In this document: piece by piece, positions 29,901 to 44,900 of the stretch
How positions within the stretch are numbered: the stretch's first letter is position 1
Layout of the letters: every line of letters starts with the position of its first letter
Source of the DNA: Doris montereyensis
Lineage: Eukaryota; Mollusca; Gastropoda; Nudibranchia; Dorididae
NCBI GenBank assembly: GCA_037039925.1
Contig: JAXRKP010000257.1
Span: 1 to 64,000, forward strand
DNA length: 64,000 nt
Reading direction: 5' to 3'
Made by a program: the position numbers and the translations under genes
Notes under the pieces: model-generated
What the model was told of the DNA's origin: nothing
What the model saw: the letters and a program-made list of their open reading frames with translations, nothing else
The model's database searches: none

Positions 29901-32900
29901 CATTTCTCCTATGTTTAAAATTTCCCGCTTACTAAAACGGTCTAGAGCTCTCAATTTTCTACGACAGTTAGTTCTCAACTCACAGATGAAGTTAAAAGAA
30001 AAAGATTTAGAGTATTGTTTTTCATCTTACAGTTAATCTCAAGTTCATATCATGACCATTAATTAAAATGGTTGAATTTGTTGCTTTTTGGCTACATCAT
30101 TTCTCCTATGTTTAAAATTTCCCGCTTACTAAAACGGTCTAGAGCTCTCAATTTTCTACGACAGTTAGTTCTCAACTCACAGATGAAGTTAAAAGAAAAA
30201 GATTTAGAGTATTGTTTTTCATCTTACAGTTAATCTCAAGTTCATATCATGACCATTAATTAAAATTGTTGAATTTGTTGCTTTTTGGCTACATCATTTC
30301 TCCTATGTTTAAAATTTCCCGCTTACTAAAACGGTCTAGAGCTCTCAATTTTCTACCACAGTTAGTTCTCAACTCACAGATGAAGTTAAAAGAAAAAGAT
30401 TTAGAGTATTGTTTTTCATCTTACAGTTAATCTCAAGTTCATATCATGACCATTAATTAAAATGGTTGAATTTGTTGCTTTTTGGCTACATCATTTCTCC
30501 TATGTTTAAAATTTCCCGCTTACTAAAACGGTCTAGAGCTCTCAATTTTCTACCACAGTTAGTTCTCAACTCACAGATGAAGTTAAAAGAAAAAGATTTA
30601 GAGTATTGTTTTTCATCTTACAGTTAATCTCAAGTTCATATCATGACCATTAATTAAAATGGTTGAATTTGTTGCTTTTTGGCTACATCATTTCTCCTAT
30701 GTTTAAAATTTCCCGCTTACTAAAACGGTCTAGAGCTCTCAATTTTCTACCACAGTTAGTTCTCAACTCACAGATGAAGTTAAAAGAAAAAGATTTAGAG
30801 TATTGTTTTTCATCTTACAGTTAATCTCAAGTTCATATCATGACCATTAATTAAAATGGTTGAATTTGTTGCTTTTTGGCTACATCATTTCTCCTATGTT
30901 TAAAATTTCCCGCTTACTAAAACGGTCTAGAGCTCTCAATTTTCTACGACAGTTAGTTCTCAACTCACAGATGAAGTTAAAAGAAAAAGATTTAGAGTAT
31001 TGTTTTTCATCTTACAGTTAATCTCAAGTTCATATCATGACCATTAATTAAAATGGTTGAATTTGTTGCTTTTTGGCTACATCATTTCTCCTATGTTTAA
31101 AATTTCCCGCTTACTAAAACGGTCTAGAGCTCTCAATTTTCTACCACAGTTAGTTCTCAACTCACAGATGAAGTTAAAAGAAAAAGATTTAGAGTATTGT
31201 TTTTCATCTTACAGTTAATCTCAAGTTCATATCATGACCATTAATTAAAATGGTTGAATTTGTTGCTTTTTGGCTACATCATTTCTCCTATGTTTAAAAT
31301 TTCCCGCTTACTAAAACGGTCTAGAGCTCTCAATTTTCTACAACAGTTAGTTCTCAACTCACAGATGAAGTTAAAAGAAAAAGATTTAGAGTATTGTTTT
31401 TCATCTTACAGTTAATCTCAAGTTCATATCATGACCATTAATTAAAATGGTTGAATTTGTTGCTTTTTGGCTACATCATTTCTCCTATGTTTAAAATTTC
31501 CCGCTTACTAAAACGGTCTAGAGCTCTCAATTTTCTACGACAGTTAGTTCTCAACTCACAGATGAAGTTAAAAAGAAAAAGATTTAGAGTATTGTTTTTC
31601 ATCTTACAGTTAATCTCAAGTTCATATCATGACCATTAATTAAAATGGTTGAATTTGTTGCTTTTTGGCTACATCATTTCTCCTATGTTTAAAATTTCCC
31701 GCTTACTAAAACGGTCTAGAGCTCTCAATTTTCTACCACAGTTAGTTCTCAACTCACAGATGAAGTTAAAAGAAAAAGATTTAGAGTATTGTTTTTCATC
31801 TTACAGTTAATCTCAAGTTCATATCATGACCATTAATTAAAATGGTTGAATTTGTTGCTTTTTGGCTACATCATTTCTCCTATGTTTAAAATTTCCCGCT
31901 TACTAAAACGGTCTAGAGCTCTCAATTTTCTACGACAGTTAGTTCTCAACTCACAGATGAAGTTAAAAGAAAAAGATTTAGAGTATTGTTTTTCATCTTA
32001 CAGTTAATCTCAAGTTCATATCATGACCATTAATTAAAATTGTTGAATTTGTTGCTTTTTGGCTACATCATTTCTCCTATGTTTAAAATTTCCCGCTTAC
32101 TAAAACGGTCTAGAGCTCTCAATTTTCTACCACAGTTAGTTCACAACTCACAGATGAAGTTAAAAGAAAAAGATTTAGAGTATTGTTTTTCATCTTACAG
32201 TTAATCTCAAGTTCATATCATGACCATTAATTAAAATGGTTGAATTTGTTGCTTTTTGGCTACATCATTTCTCCTATGTTTAAAATTTCCCGCTTACTAA
32301 AACGGTCTAGAGCTCTCAATTTTCTACGACAGTTAGTTCTCAACTCACAGATGAAGTTAAAAGAAAAGATTTAGAGTATTGTTTTTCATCTTACAGTTAA
32401 TCTCAAGTTCATATCATGACCATTAATTAAAATGGTTGAATTTGTTGCTTTTTGGCTACATCATTTCTCCTATGTTTAAAATTTCCCGCTTACTAAAACG
32501 GTCTAGAGCTCTCAATTTTCTACCACAGTTAGTTCTCAACTCACAGATGAAGTTAAAAGAAAAAGATTTAGAGTATTGTTTTTCATCTTACAGTTAATCT
32601 CAAGTTCATATCATGACCATTAATTAAAATGGTTGAATTTGTTGCTTTTTGGCTACATCATTTCTCCTATGTTTAAAATTTCCCGCTTACTAAAACGGTC
32701 TAGAGCTCTCAATTTTCTACGACAGTTAGTTCTCAACTCACAGATGAAGTTAAAAGAAAAAGATTTAGAGTATTGTTTTTCATCTTACAGTTAATCTCAA
32801 GTTCATATCATGACCATTAATTAAAATGGTTGAATTTGTTGCTTTTTGGCTACATCATTTCTCCTATGTTTAAAATTTCCCGCTTACTAAAACGGTCTAG

Positions 32901-35900
32901 AGCTCTCAATTTTCTACGACAGTTAGTTCTCAACTCACAGATGAAGTTAAAAGAAAAAGATTTAGAGTATTGTTTTTCATCTTACAGTTAATCTCAAGTT
33001 CATATCATGACCATTAATTAAAATGGTTGAATTTGTTGCTTTTTGGCTACATCATTTCTCCTATGTTTAAAATTTCCCGCTTACTAAAACGGTCTAGAGC
33101 TCTCAATTTTCTACGACAGTTAGTTCTCAACTCACAGATGAAGTTAAAAGAAAAAGATTTAGAGTATTGTTTTTCATCTTACAGTTAATCTCAAGTTCAT
33201 ATCATGACCATTACTTAAAATGGTTGAATTTGTTGCTTTTTGGCTACATCATTTCTCCTATGTTTAAAATTTCCCGCTTACTAAAACGGTCTAGAGCTCT
33301 CAATTTTCTACGACAGTTAGTTCTCAACTCACAGATGAAGTTAAAAGAAAAAGATTTAGAGTATTGTTTTTCATCTTACAGTTAATCTCAAGTTCATATC
33401 ATGACCATTAATTAAAATGGTTGAATTTGTTGCTTTTTGGCTACATCATTTCTCCTATGTTTAAAATTTCCCGCTTACTAAAACGGTCTAGAGCTCTCAA
33501 TTTTCTACGACAGTTAGTTCTCAACTCACAGATGAAGTTAAAAGAAAAAGATTTAGAGTATTGTTTTTCATCTTACAGTTAATCTCAAGTTCATATCATG
33601 ACCATTAATTAAAATGGTTGAATTTGTTGCTTTTTGGCTACATCATTTCTCCTATGTTTAAAATTTCCCGCTTACTAAAACGGTCTAGAGCTCTCAATTT
33701 TCTACCACAGTTAGTTCACAACTCACAGATGAAGTTAAAAGAAAAAGATTTAGAGTATTGTTTTTCATCTTATAGTTAATCTCAAGTTCATATCATGACC
33801 ATTAATTAAAATGGTTGAATTTGTTGCTTTTGGCTACATCATTTCTCCTATGTTTAAAATTTCCCGCTTACTAAAACGGTCTAGAGCTCTCAATTTTCTA
33901 CGACAGTTAGTTCTCAACTCACAGATGAAGTTAAAAGAAAAAGATTTAGAGTATTGTTTTTCATCTTACAGTTAATCTCAAGTTCATATCATGACCATTA
34001 ATTAAAATGGTTGAATTTGTTGCTTTTTGGCTACATCATTTCTCCTATGTTTAAAATTTCCCGCTTACTAAAACGGTCTAGAGCTCTCAATTTTCTACGA
34101 CAGTTAGTTCTCAACTCACAGATGAAGTTAAAAGAAAAAGATTTAGAGTATTGTTTTTCATCTTACAGTTAATCTCAAGTTCATATCATGACCATTAATT
34201 AAAATGGTTGAATTTGTTGCTTTTTGGCTACATCATTTCTCCTATGTTTAAAATTTCCCGCTTACTAAAACGGTCTAGAGCTCTCAATTTTCTACGACAG
34301 TTAGTTCTCAACTCACAGATGAAGTTAAAAGAAAAAGATTTAGAGTATTGTTTTTCATCTTACAGTTAATCTCAAGTTCATATCATGACCATTAATTAAA
34401 ATGGTTGAATTTGTTGCTTTTTGGCTACATCATTTCTCCTATGTTTAAAATTTCCCGCTTACTAAAACGGTCTAGAGCTCTCAATTTTCTACGACAGTTA
34501 GTTCTCAACTCACAGATGAAGTTAAAAGAAAAGATTTAGAGTATTGTTTTTCATCTTACAGTTAATCTCAAGTTCATATCATGACCATTAATTAAAATGG
34601 TTGAATTTGTTGCTTTTTGGCTACATCATTTCTCCTATGTTTAAAATTTCCCGCTTACTAAAACGGTCTAGAGCTCTCAATTTTCTACCACAGTTAGTTC
34701 ACAACTCACAGATGAAGTTAAAAGAAAAAGATTTAGAGTATTGTTTTTCATCTTATAGTTAATCTCAAGTTCATATCATGACCATTAATTAAAATGGTTG
34801 AATTTGTTGCTTTTTGGCTACATCATTTCTCCTATGTTTAAAATTTCCCGCTTACTAAAACGGTCTAGAGCTCTCAATTTTCTACGACAGTTAGTTCTCA
34901 ACTCACAGATGAAGTTAAAAGAAAAAGATTTAGAGTATTGTTTTTCATCTTACAGTTAATCTCAAGTTCATATCATGACCATTAATTAAAATGGTTGAAT
35001 TTGTTGCTTTTTGGCTACATCATTTCTCCTATGTTTAAAATTTCCCGCTTACTAAAACGGTCTAGAGCTCTCAATTTTCTACGACAGTTAGTTCTCAACT
35101 CACAGATGAAGTTAAAAGAAAAAGATTTAGAGTATTGTTTTTCATCTTACAGTTAATCTCAAGTTCATATCATGACCATTACTTAAAATGGTTGAATTTG
35201 TTGCTTTTTGGCTACATCATTTCTCCTATGTTTAAAATTTCCCGCTTACTAAAACGGTCTAGAGCTCTCAATTTTCTACGACAGTTAGTTCTCAACTCAC
35301 AGATGAAGTTAAAAGAAAAAGATTTAGAGTATTGTTTTTCATCTTACAGTTAATCTCAAGTTCATATCATGACCATTAATTAAAATGGTTGAATTTGTTG
35401 CTTTTTGGCTACATCATTTCTCCTATGTTTAAAATTTCCCGCTTACTAAAACGGTCTAGAGCTCTCAATTTTCTACGACAGTTAGTTCTCAACTCACAGA
35501 TGAAGTTAAAAGAAAAAGATTTAGAGTATTGTTTTTCATCTTACAGTTAATCTCAAGTTCATATCATGACCATTAATTAAAATGGTTGAATTTGTTGCTT
35601 TTTGGCTACATCATTTCTCCTATGTTTAAAATTTCCCGCTTACTAAAACGGTCTAGAGCTCTCAATTTTCTACGACAGTTAGTTCTCAACTCACAGATGA
35701 AGTTAAAAGAAAAAAAGATTAGAGTATTGTTTTTCATCTTACAGTTAATCTCAAGTTCATATCATGACCATTAATTAAAATGGTTGAATTTGTTGCTTTT
35801 TGGCTACATCATTTCTCCTATGTTTAAAATTTCCCGCTTACTAAAACGGTCTAGAGCTCTCAATTTTCTACGACAGTTAGTTCTCAACTCACAGATGAAG

Positions 35901-38900
35901 TTAAAAGAAAAAGATTTAGAGTATTGTTTTTCATCTTACAGTTAATCTCAAGTTCATATCATGACCATTAATTAAAATGGTTGAATTTGTTGCTTTTTGG
36001 CTACATCATTTCTCCTATGTTTAAAATTTCCCGCTTACTAAAACGGTCTAGAGCTCTCAATTTTCGACAACAGTTAGTTCTCAACTCACAGATGAAGTTA
36101 AAAGAAAAAGATTTAGAGTATTGTTTTTCATCTTACAGTTAATCTCAAGTTCATATCATGACCATTACTTAAAATGGTTGAATTTGTTGCTTTTTGGCTA
36201 CATCATTTCTCCTATGTTTAAAATTTCCCGCTTACTAAAACGGTCTAGAGCTCTCAATTTTCTACCACAGTTAGTTCTCAACTCACAGATGAAGTTAAAA
36301 GAAAAAGATTTAGAGTATTGTTTTTCATCTAACAGTTAATCTCAAGTTCATATCATGACCATTAATTAAAATGGTTGAATTTGTTGCTTTTTGGCTACAT
36401 CATTTCTCCTATGTTTAAAATTTCCCGCTTACTAAAACGATCTAGAGCTCTCAATTTTCTACGACAGTTAGTTCTCAACTCACAGATGAAGTTAAAAGAA
36501 AAAGATTTAGAGTATTGTTTTTCATCTTACAGTTAATCTCAAGTTCATATCATGACCATTACTTAAAATGGTTGAATTTGTTGCTTTTTGGCTACATCAT
36601 TTCTCCTATGTTTAAAATTTCCCGCTTACTAAAACGGTCTAGAGCTCTCAATTTTCTACCACAGTTAGTTCACAACTCACAGATGAAGTTAAAAGAAAAA
36701 GATTTAGAGTATTGTTTTTCATCTTACAGTTAATCTCAAGTTCATATCATGACCATTAATTAAAATGGTTGAATTTGTTGCTTTTTGGCTACATCATTTC
36801 TCCTATGTTTAAAATTTCCCGCTTACTAAAACGGTCTAGAGCTCTCAATTTTCTACGACAGTTAGTTCTCAACTCACAGATGAAGTTAAAAGAAAAAGAT
36901 TTAGAGTATTGTTTTTCATCTTACAGTTAATCTCAAGTTCATATCATGACCATTACTTAAAATGGTTGAATTTGTTGCTTTTTGGCTACATCATTTCTCC
37001 TATGTTTAAAATTTCCCGCTTACTAAAACGGTCTAGAGCTCTCAATTTTCTACCACAGTTAGTTCTCAACTCACAGATGAAGTTAAAAAAAAAAGATTTA
37101 GAGTATTGTTTTTCATCTTACAGTTAATCTCAAGTTCATATCATGACCATTACTTAAAATGGTTGAATTTGTTGCTTTTTGGCTACATCATTTCTCCTAT
37201 GTTTAAAATTTCCCGCTTACTAAAACGGTCTAGAGCTCTCAATTTTCTACCACAGTTAGTTCTCAACTCACAGATGAAGTTAAAAGAAAAAGATTTAGAG
37301 TATTGTTTTTTCTCTATAGTTAATCTCAAGTTCATATCATGACCATTAATTAAAATGGTTGAATTTGTTGCTTTTTGGCTACATCATTTCTCCTATGTTT
37401 AAAATTTCCCGCTTACTAAAACGGTCTAGAGCTCTCAATTTTCTACGACAGTTAGTTCTCAACTCACAGATGAAGTTAAAAGAAAAAGATTTAGAGTATT
37501 GTTTTTCATCTTACAGTTAATCTCAAGTTCATATCATGACCATTACTTAAAATGGTTGAATTTGTTGCTTTTTGGCTACATCATTTCTCCTATGTTTAAA
37601 ATTTCCCGCTTACTAAAACGGTCTAGAGCTCTCAATTTTCTACGACAGTTAGTTCTCAACTCACAGATGAAGTTAAAAGAAAAAGATTTAGAGTATTGTT
37701 TTTCATCTTACAGTTAATCTCAAGTTCATATCATGACCATTAATTAAAATGGTTGAATTTGTTGCTTTTTGGCTACATCATTTCTCCTATGTTTAAAATT
37801 TCCCGCTTATTAAAACGGTCTAGAGCTCTCAATTTTCTACCACAGTTAGTTCACAACTCACAGATGAAGTTAAAATCAAAAAGATTTAGAGTATTGTTTT
37901 TCATCTTACAGTTAATCTCAAGTTCATATCATGACCATTACTTAAAATGGTTGAATTTGTTGCTTTTTGGCTACATCATTTCTCCTATGTTTAAAATTTC
38001 CCGCTTACTAAAACGATCTAGAGCTCTCAATTTTCTACAACAGTTAGTTCTCAACTCACAGATGAAGTTAAAAGAAAAAGATTTAGAGTATTGTTTTTCA
38101 TCTTACAGTTAATCTCAAGTTCATATCATGACCATTAATTAAAATGGTTGAATTTGTTGCTTTTTGGCTACATCATTTCTCCTATGTTTAAAATTTCCCG
38201 CTTATTAAAACGGTCTAGAGCTCTCAATTTTCTACCACAGTTAGTTCACAAATCACAGATGAAGTTAAAAAAAAAAAATTAGAGTATTGTTTTTCATCTC
38301 ATAGTTAATCTCAAGTTCATATCAGACCATTAATTAAAATGGTTGAATTTGTTGCTTTTTGGCTACATCATTTCTCCTATGTTTAAAATTTCCCGCTTAC
38401 TAAAACGGTCTAGAGCTCTCAATTTTCTACGACAGTTAGTTCTCAACTCACAGATGAAGTTAAAAGAAAAGATTTAGAGTATTGTTTTTCATCTTACAGT
38501 TAATCTCAAGTTCATATCATGACCATTAATTAAAATGGTTGAATTTGTTGCTTTTTGGCTACATCATTTCTCCTATGTTTAAAATTTCCCGCTTACTAAA
38601 ACGGTCTAGAGCTCTCAATTTTCTACAACAGTTAGTTCTCAACTCACAGATGAAGTTAAAAGAAAAGATTTAGAGTATTGTTTTTCATCTTACAGTTAAT
38701 CTCAAGTTCATATCAATGACCATTACTTAAAATGGTTGAATTTGTTGCTTTTTGGCTACATCATTTCTCCTATGTTTAAAATTTCCCGCTTACTAAAACG
38801 GTCTAGAGCTCTCAATTTTCTACCACAGTTAGTTCTCAACTCACAGATGAAGTTAAAAGAAAAAGATTTAGAGTATTGTTTTCATCTTACAGTTAATCTC

Positions 38901-41900
38901 AAGTTCATATCATGACCATTAATTAAAATGGTTGAATTTGTTGCTTTTTGGCTACATCATTTCTCCTATGTTTAAAATTTCCCGCTTACTAAAACGATCT
39001 AGAGCTCTCAATTTTCTACAACAGTTAGTTCTCAACTCACAGATGAAGTTAAAAGAAAAAGATTTAGAGTATTGTTTTTCATCTTACAGTTAATCTCAAG
39101 TTCATATCATGACCATTAATTAAAATGGTTGAATTTGTTGCTTTTTGGCTACATCATTTCTCCTATGTTTAAAATTTCCCGCTTACTAAAACGGTCTAGA
39201 GCTCTCAATTTTCTACCACAGTTAGTTCACAACTCACAGATGAAGTTAAAAGAAAAAGATTTAGAGTATTGTTTTTCATCTTACAGTTAATCTCAAGTTC
39301 ATATCATGACCATTAATTAAAATGGTTGAATTTGTTGCTTTTTGGCTACATCATTTCTCCTATGTTTAAAATTTCCCGCTTACTAAAACGGTCTAGAGCT
39401 CTCAATTTTCTACGACAGTTAGTTCTCAACTCACAGATGAAGTTAAAAGAAAAAGATTTAGAGTATTGTTTTTCATCTTACAGTTAATCTCAAGTTCATA
39501 TCATGACCATTAATTAAAATGGTTGAATTTGTTGCTTTTTGGCTACATCATTTCTCCTATGTTTAAAATTTCCCGCTTACTAAAACGGTCTAGAGCTCTC
39601 AATTTTCTACGACAGTTAGTTCTCAACTCACAGATGAAGTTAAAAGAAAAAGATTTAGAGTATTGTTTTTCATCTTACAGTTAATCTCAAGTTCATATCA
39701 TGACCATTAATTAAAATTGTTGAATTTGTTGCTTTTTGGCTACATCATTTCTCCTATGTTTAAAATTTCCCGCTTACTAAAACGGTCTAGAGCTCTCAAT
39801 TTTCTACGACAGTTAGTTCTCAACTCACAGATGAAGTTAAAAGAAAAAGATTTAGAGTATTGTTTTTCATCTTACAGTTAATCTCAAGTTCATATCATGA
39901 CCATTAATTAAAATGGTTGAATTTGTTGCTTTTTGGCTACATCATTTCTCCTATGTTTAAAATTTCCGCTTACTAAAACGGTCTAGAGCTCTCAATTTTC
40001 TACCACAGTTAGTTCACAACTCACAGATGAAGTTAAAAGAAAAAGATTTAGAGTATTGTTTTTCATCTCATAGTTAATCTCAAGTTCATATCATGACCAT
40101 TAATTAAAATTGTTGAATTTGTTGCTTTTTGGCTACATCATTTCTCCTATGTTTAAAATTTCCCGCTTACTAAAACGGTCTAGAGCTCTCAATTTTCTAC
40201 GACAGTTAGTTCTCAACTCACAGATGAAGTTAAAAGAAAAAGATTTAGAGTATTGTTTTTCATCTTACAGTTAATCTCAAGTTCATATCATGACCATTAC
40301 TTAAAATGGTTGAATTTGTTGCTTTTTGGCTACATCATTTCTCCTATGTTTAAAATTTCCCGCTTAAAACGGTCTAGAGCTCTCAATTTTCTACGACAGT
40401 TAGTTCTCAACTCACAGATGAAGTTAAAAGAAAAAGATTTAGAGTATTGTTTTTCATCTTACAGTTAATCTCAAGTTCATATCATGACCATTACTTAAAA
40501 TGGTTGAATTTGTTGCTTTTTGGCTACATCATTTCTCCTATGTTTAAAATTTCCCGCTTACTAAAACGGTCTAGAGCTCTCAATTTTCTACACAGTTAGT
40601 TCTCAACTCACAGATGAAGTTAAAAGAAAAAGATTTAGAGTATTGTTTTTCATCTTACAGTTAATCTCAAGTTCATATCATGACCATTAATTAAAATGGT
40701 TGAATTTGTTGCTTTTTGGCTACATCATTTCTCCTATGTTTAAAATTTCCCGCTTACTAAAACGGTCTAGAGCTCTCAATTTTCTACAACAGTTAGTTCT
40801 CAACTCACAGATGAAGTTAAAAGAAAAAGATTTAGAGTATTGTTTTTCATCTTACAGTTAATCTCAAGTTCATATCATGACCATTACTTAAAATGGTTGA
40901 ATTTGTTGCTTTTTGGCTACATCATTTCTCCTATGTTTAAAATTTCCCGCTTACTAAAACGGTCTAGAGCTCTCAATTTTCTACGACAGTTAGTTCTCAA
41001 CTCACAGATGAAGTTAAAAGAAAAAGATTTAGAGTATTGTTTTTCATCTTACAGTTAATCTCAAGTTCATATCATGACCATTAATTAAAATGGTTGAATT
41101 TGTTGCTTTTTGGCTACATCATTTCTCCTATGTTTAAAATTTCCCGCTTACTAAAACGGTCTAGAGCTCTCAATTTTCTACAACAGTTAGTTCTCAACTC
41201 ACAGATGAAGTTAAAAGAAAAAGATTTAGAGTATTGTTTTTCATCTTACAGTTAATCTCAAGTTCATATCATGACCATTAAATAAAATGGTTGAATTTGT
41301 TGCTTTTTGGCTACATCATTTCTCCTATGTTTAATATTTCCCGGTTACTAAAACGGTCTAGAGCTCTCAATTTTCTACGACAGTTAGTTCTCAACTCACA
41401 GATGAAGTTAAAAGAAAAAGATTTAGAGTATTGTTTTTCATCTTACAGTTAATCTCAAGTTCATATCATGACCATTAATTAAAATGGTTGAATTTGTTGC
41501 TTTTTGGCTACATCATTTCTCCTATGTTTAAAATTTCCCGCTTACTAAAACGGTCTAGAGCTCTCAATTTTCTACCACAGTTAGTTCACAACTCACAGAT
41601 GAAGTTAAAAGAAAAAGATTTAGAGTATTGTTTTTCCTCTCATAGTTAATCTCAAGTTCATATCATGACCATTAATTAAAATTGTTGAATTTGTTGCTTT
41701 TTGGCTACATCATTTCTCCTATGTTTAAAATTTCCCGCTTACTAAAAAGGTCTAGAGCTCTCAATTTTCTACGACAGTTAGTTCTCAACTCACAGATGAA
41801 GTTAAAAGAAAAAGATTTAGAGTATTGTTTTTCATCTTACAGTTAATCTCAAGTTCATATCATGACCATTACTTAAAATGGTTGAATTTGTTGCTTTTTG

Positions 41901-44900
41901 GCTACATCATTTCTCCTATGTTTAAAATTTCCCGCTTACTAAAACGGTCTAGAGCTCTCAATTTTCTACCGACAGTTAGTTCTCAACTCACAGATGAAGT
42001 TAAAAGAAAAAGATTTAGAGTATTGTTTTTCATCTTATAGTTAATCTCAAGTTCATATCATGACCATTAATTAAAATGGTTGAATTTGTTGCTTTTGGCT
42101 ACATCATTTCTCCTATGTTTAAAATTTCCCGCTTACTAAAACGGTCTAGAGCTCTCAATTTTCTACGACAGTTAGTTCTCAACTCACAGATGAAGTTAAA
42201 AGAAAAAGATTTAGAGTATTGTTTTTCATCTTACAGTTAATCTCAAGTTCATATCATGACCATTAATTAAAATGGTTGAATTTGTTGCTTTTTGGCTACA
42301 TCATTTCTCCTATGTTTAAAATTTCCCGCTTACTAAAACGGTCTAGAGCTCTCTCAATTTTCTACGACAGTTAGTTCTCAACTCACAGATGAAGTTAAAA
42401 GAAAAAGATTTAGAGTATTGTTTTTCATCTTACAGTTAATCTCAAGTTCATATCATGACCATTAATTAAAATGGTTGAATTTGTTGCTTTTTGGCTACAT
42501 CATTTCTCCTATGTTTAAAATTTCCCGCTTACTAAAACGGTCTAGAGCTCTCAATTTTCTAACACAGTTAGTTCTCAACTCACAGATGAAGTTAAAGAAA
42601 AAGATTTAGAGTATTGTTTTTCATCTTACAGTTAATCTCAAGTTCATATCATGACCATTAATTAAAATGGTTGAATTTGTTGCTTTTTGGCTACATCATT
42701 TCTCCTATGTTTAAAATTTCCCGCTTACTAAAACGGTCTAGAGCTCTCAATTTTCTACGACAGTTAGTTCTCAACTCACAGATGAAGTTAAAAGAAAAAG
42801 ATTTAGAGTATTGTTTTTCATCTTACAGTTAATCTCAAGTTCATATCATGACCATTACTTAAAATGGTTGAATTTGTTGCTTTTTGGCTACATCATTTCT
42901 CCTATGTTTAAAATTTCCCGCTTACTAAAACGGTCTAGAGCTCTCAATTTTCTACGACAGTTAGTTCACAACTCACAGATGAAGTTAAAAGAAAAAGATT
43001 TAGAGTATTGTTTTTCATCTTATAGTTAATCTCAAGTTCATATCATGACCATTAATTAAAATGGTTGAATTTGTTGCTTTTTGGCTACATCATTTCTCCT
43101 ATGTTTAAAATTTCCCGCTTACTAAAACGGTCTAGAGCTCTCAATTTTCTACGACAGTTAGTTCTCAACTCACAGATGAAGTTAAAAGAAAAAGATTTAG
43201 AGTATTGTTTTTCATCTTACAGTTAATCTCAAGTTCATATCATGACCATTAATTAAAATGGTTGAATTTGTTGCTTTTTGGCTACATCATTTCTCCTATG
43301 TTTAAAATTTCCCGCTTACTAAAAGATCTAGAGCTCTCAATTTTCTACAACAGTTAGTTCTCAACTCACAGATGAAGTTAAAAGAAAAAGATTTAGAGTA
43401 TTGTTTTTCATCTTACAGTTAATCTCAAGTTCATATCATGACGATTAAATAAAATGGTTGAATTTGTTGCTTTTTGGCTACATCATTTCTCCTATGTTTA
43501 ATATTTCCCGGTTACTAAAACGGTCTAGAGCTCTCAATTTTCTACGACAGTTAGTTCTCAACTCACAGATGAAGTTAAAAGAAAAAGATTTAGAGTATTG
43601 TTTTTCATCTTACAGTTAATCTCAAGTTCATATCATGACCATTAATTAAAATTGTTGAATTTGTTGCTTTTTGGCTACATCATTTCTCCTATGTTTAAAA
43701 TTTCCCGCTTACTAAAACGGTCTAGAGCTCTCAATTTTCTACCACAGTTAGTTCACAACTCACAGATGAAGTTAAAAGAAAAAGATTTAGAGTATTGTTT
43801 TTCATCTCTCATAGTTAATCTCAAGTCATATCATGACCATTAATTAAAATTGTTGAATTTGTTGCTTTTTGGCTACATCATTTCTCCTATGTTTAAAATT
43901 TCCCGCTTACTAAAAAGGTCTAGAGCTCTCAATTTTCTACGACAGTTAGTTCTCAACTCACAGATGAAGTTAAAAGATAAAGATTTAGAGTATTGTTTTT
44001 CATCTTACAGTTAATATCAAGTTCATATCATGACCATTACTTAAAATGGTTGAATTTGTTGCTTTTTGGCTACATCATTTCTCCTATGTTTAAAATTTCC
44101 CGCTTACTAAAACGGTCTAGAGCTCTCAATTTTCTACCACAGTTAGTTCACAACTCACAGATGAAGTTAAAAGAAAAAGATTTAGCGTATTGTTTTTCAT
44201 CTCATAGTTAATCTCAAGTTCATATCATGACCATTAATTAAAATTGTTGAATTTGTTGCTTTTTGGCTACATCATTTCTCCTATGTTTAAAATTTCCCGC
44301 TTACTAAAAAGGTCTAGAGCTCTCAATTTTCTACGACAGTTAGTTCTCAACTCACAGATGAAGTTAAAAGAAAAGATTTAGAGTATTGTTTTTCATCTTA
44401 CAGTTAATCTCAAGTTCATATCATGACCATTAATTAAAATGGTTGAATTTGTTGCTTTTTGGCTACATCATTTCTCCTATGTTTAAAATTTCCCGCTTAC
44501 TAAAACGGTCTAGAGCTCTCAATTTTCTACGACAGTTAGTTCTCAACTCACAGATGAAGTTAAAAGAAAAAGATTTAGAGTATTGTTTTTCATCTTACAG
44601 TTAATCTCAAGTTCATATCATGACCATTAATTAAAATGGTTGAATTTGTTGCTTTTTGGCTACATCATTTCTCCTATGTTTAAAATTTCCCGCTTACTAA
44701 AACGGTCTAGAGCTCTCAATTTTCTACGACAGTTAGTTCTCAACTCACAGATGAAGTTAAAAAAGAAAAAGATTTAGAGTATTGTTTTTCATCTTACAGT
44801 TAATCTCAAGTTCATATCATGACCATTAATTAAAATGGTTGAATTTGTTGCTTTTTGGCTACATCATTTCTCCTATGTTTAAAATTTCCCGCTTACTAAA

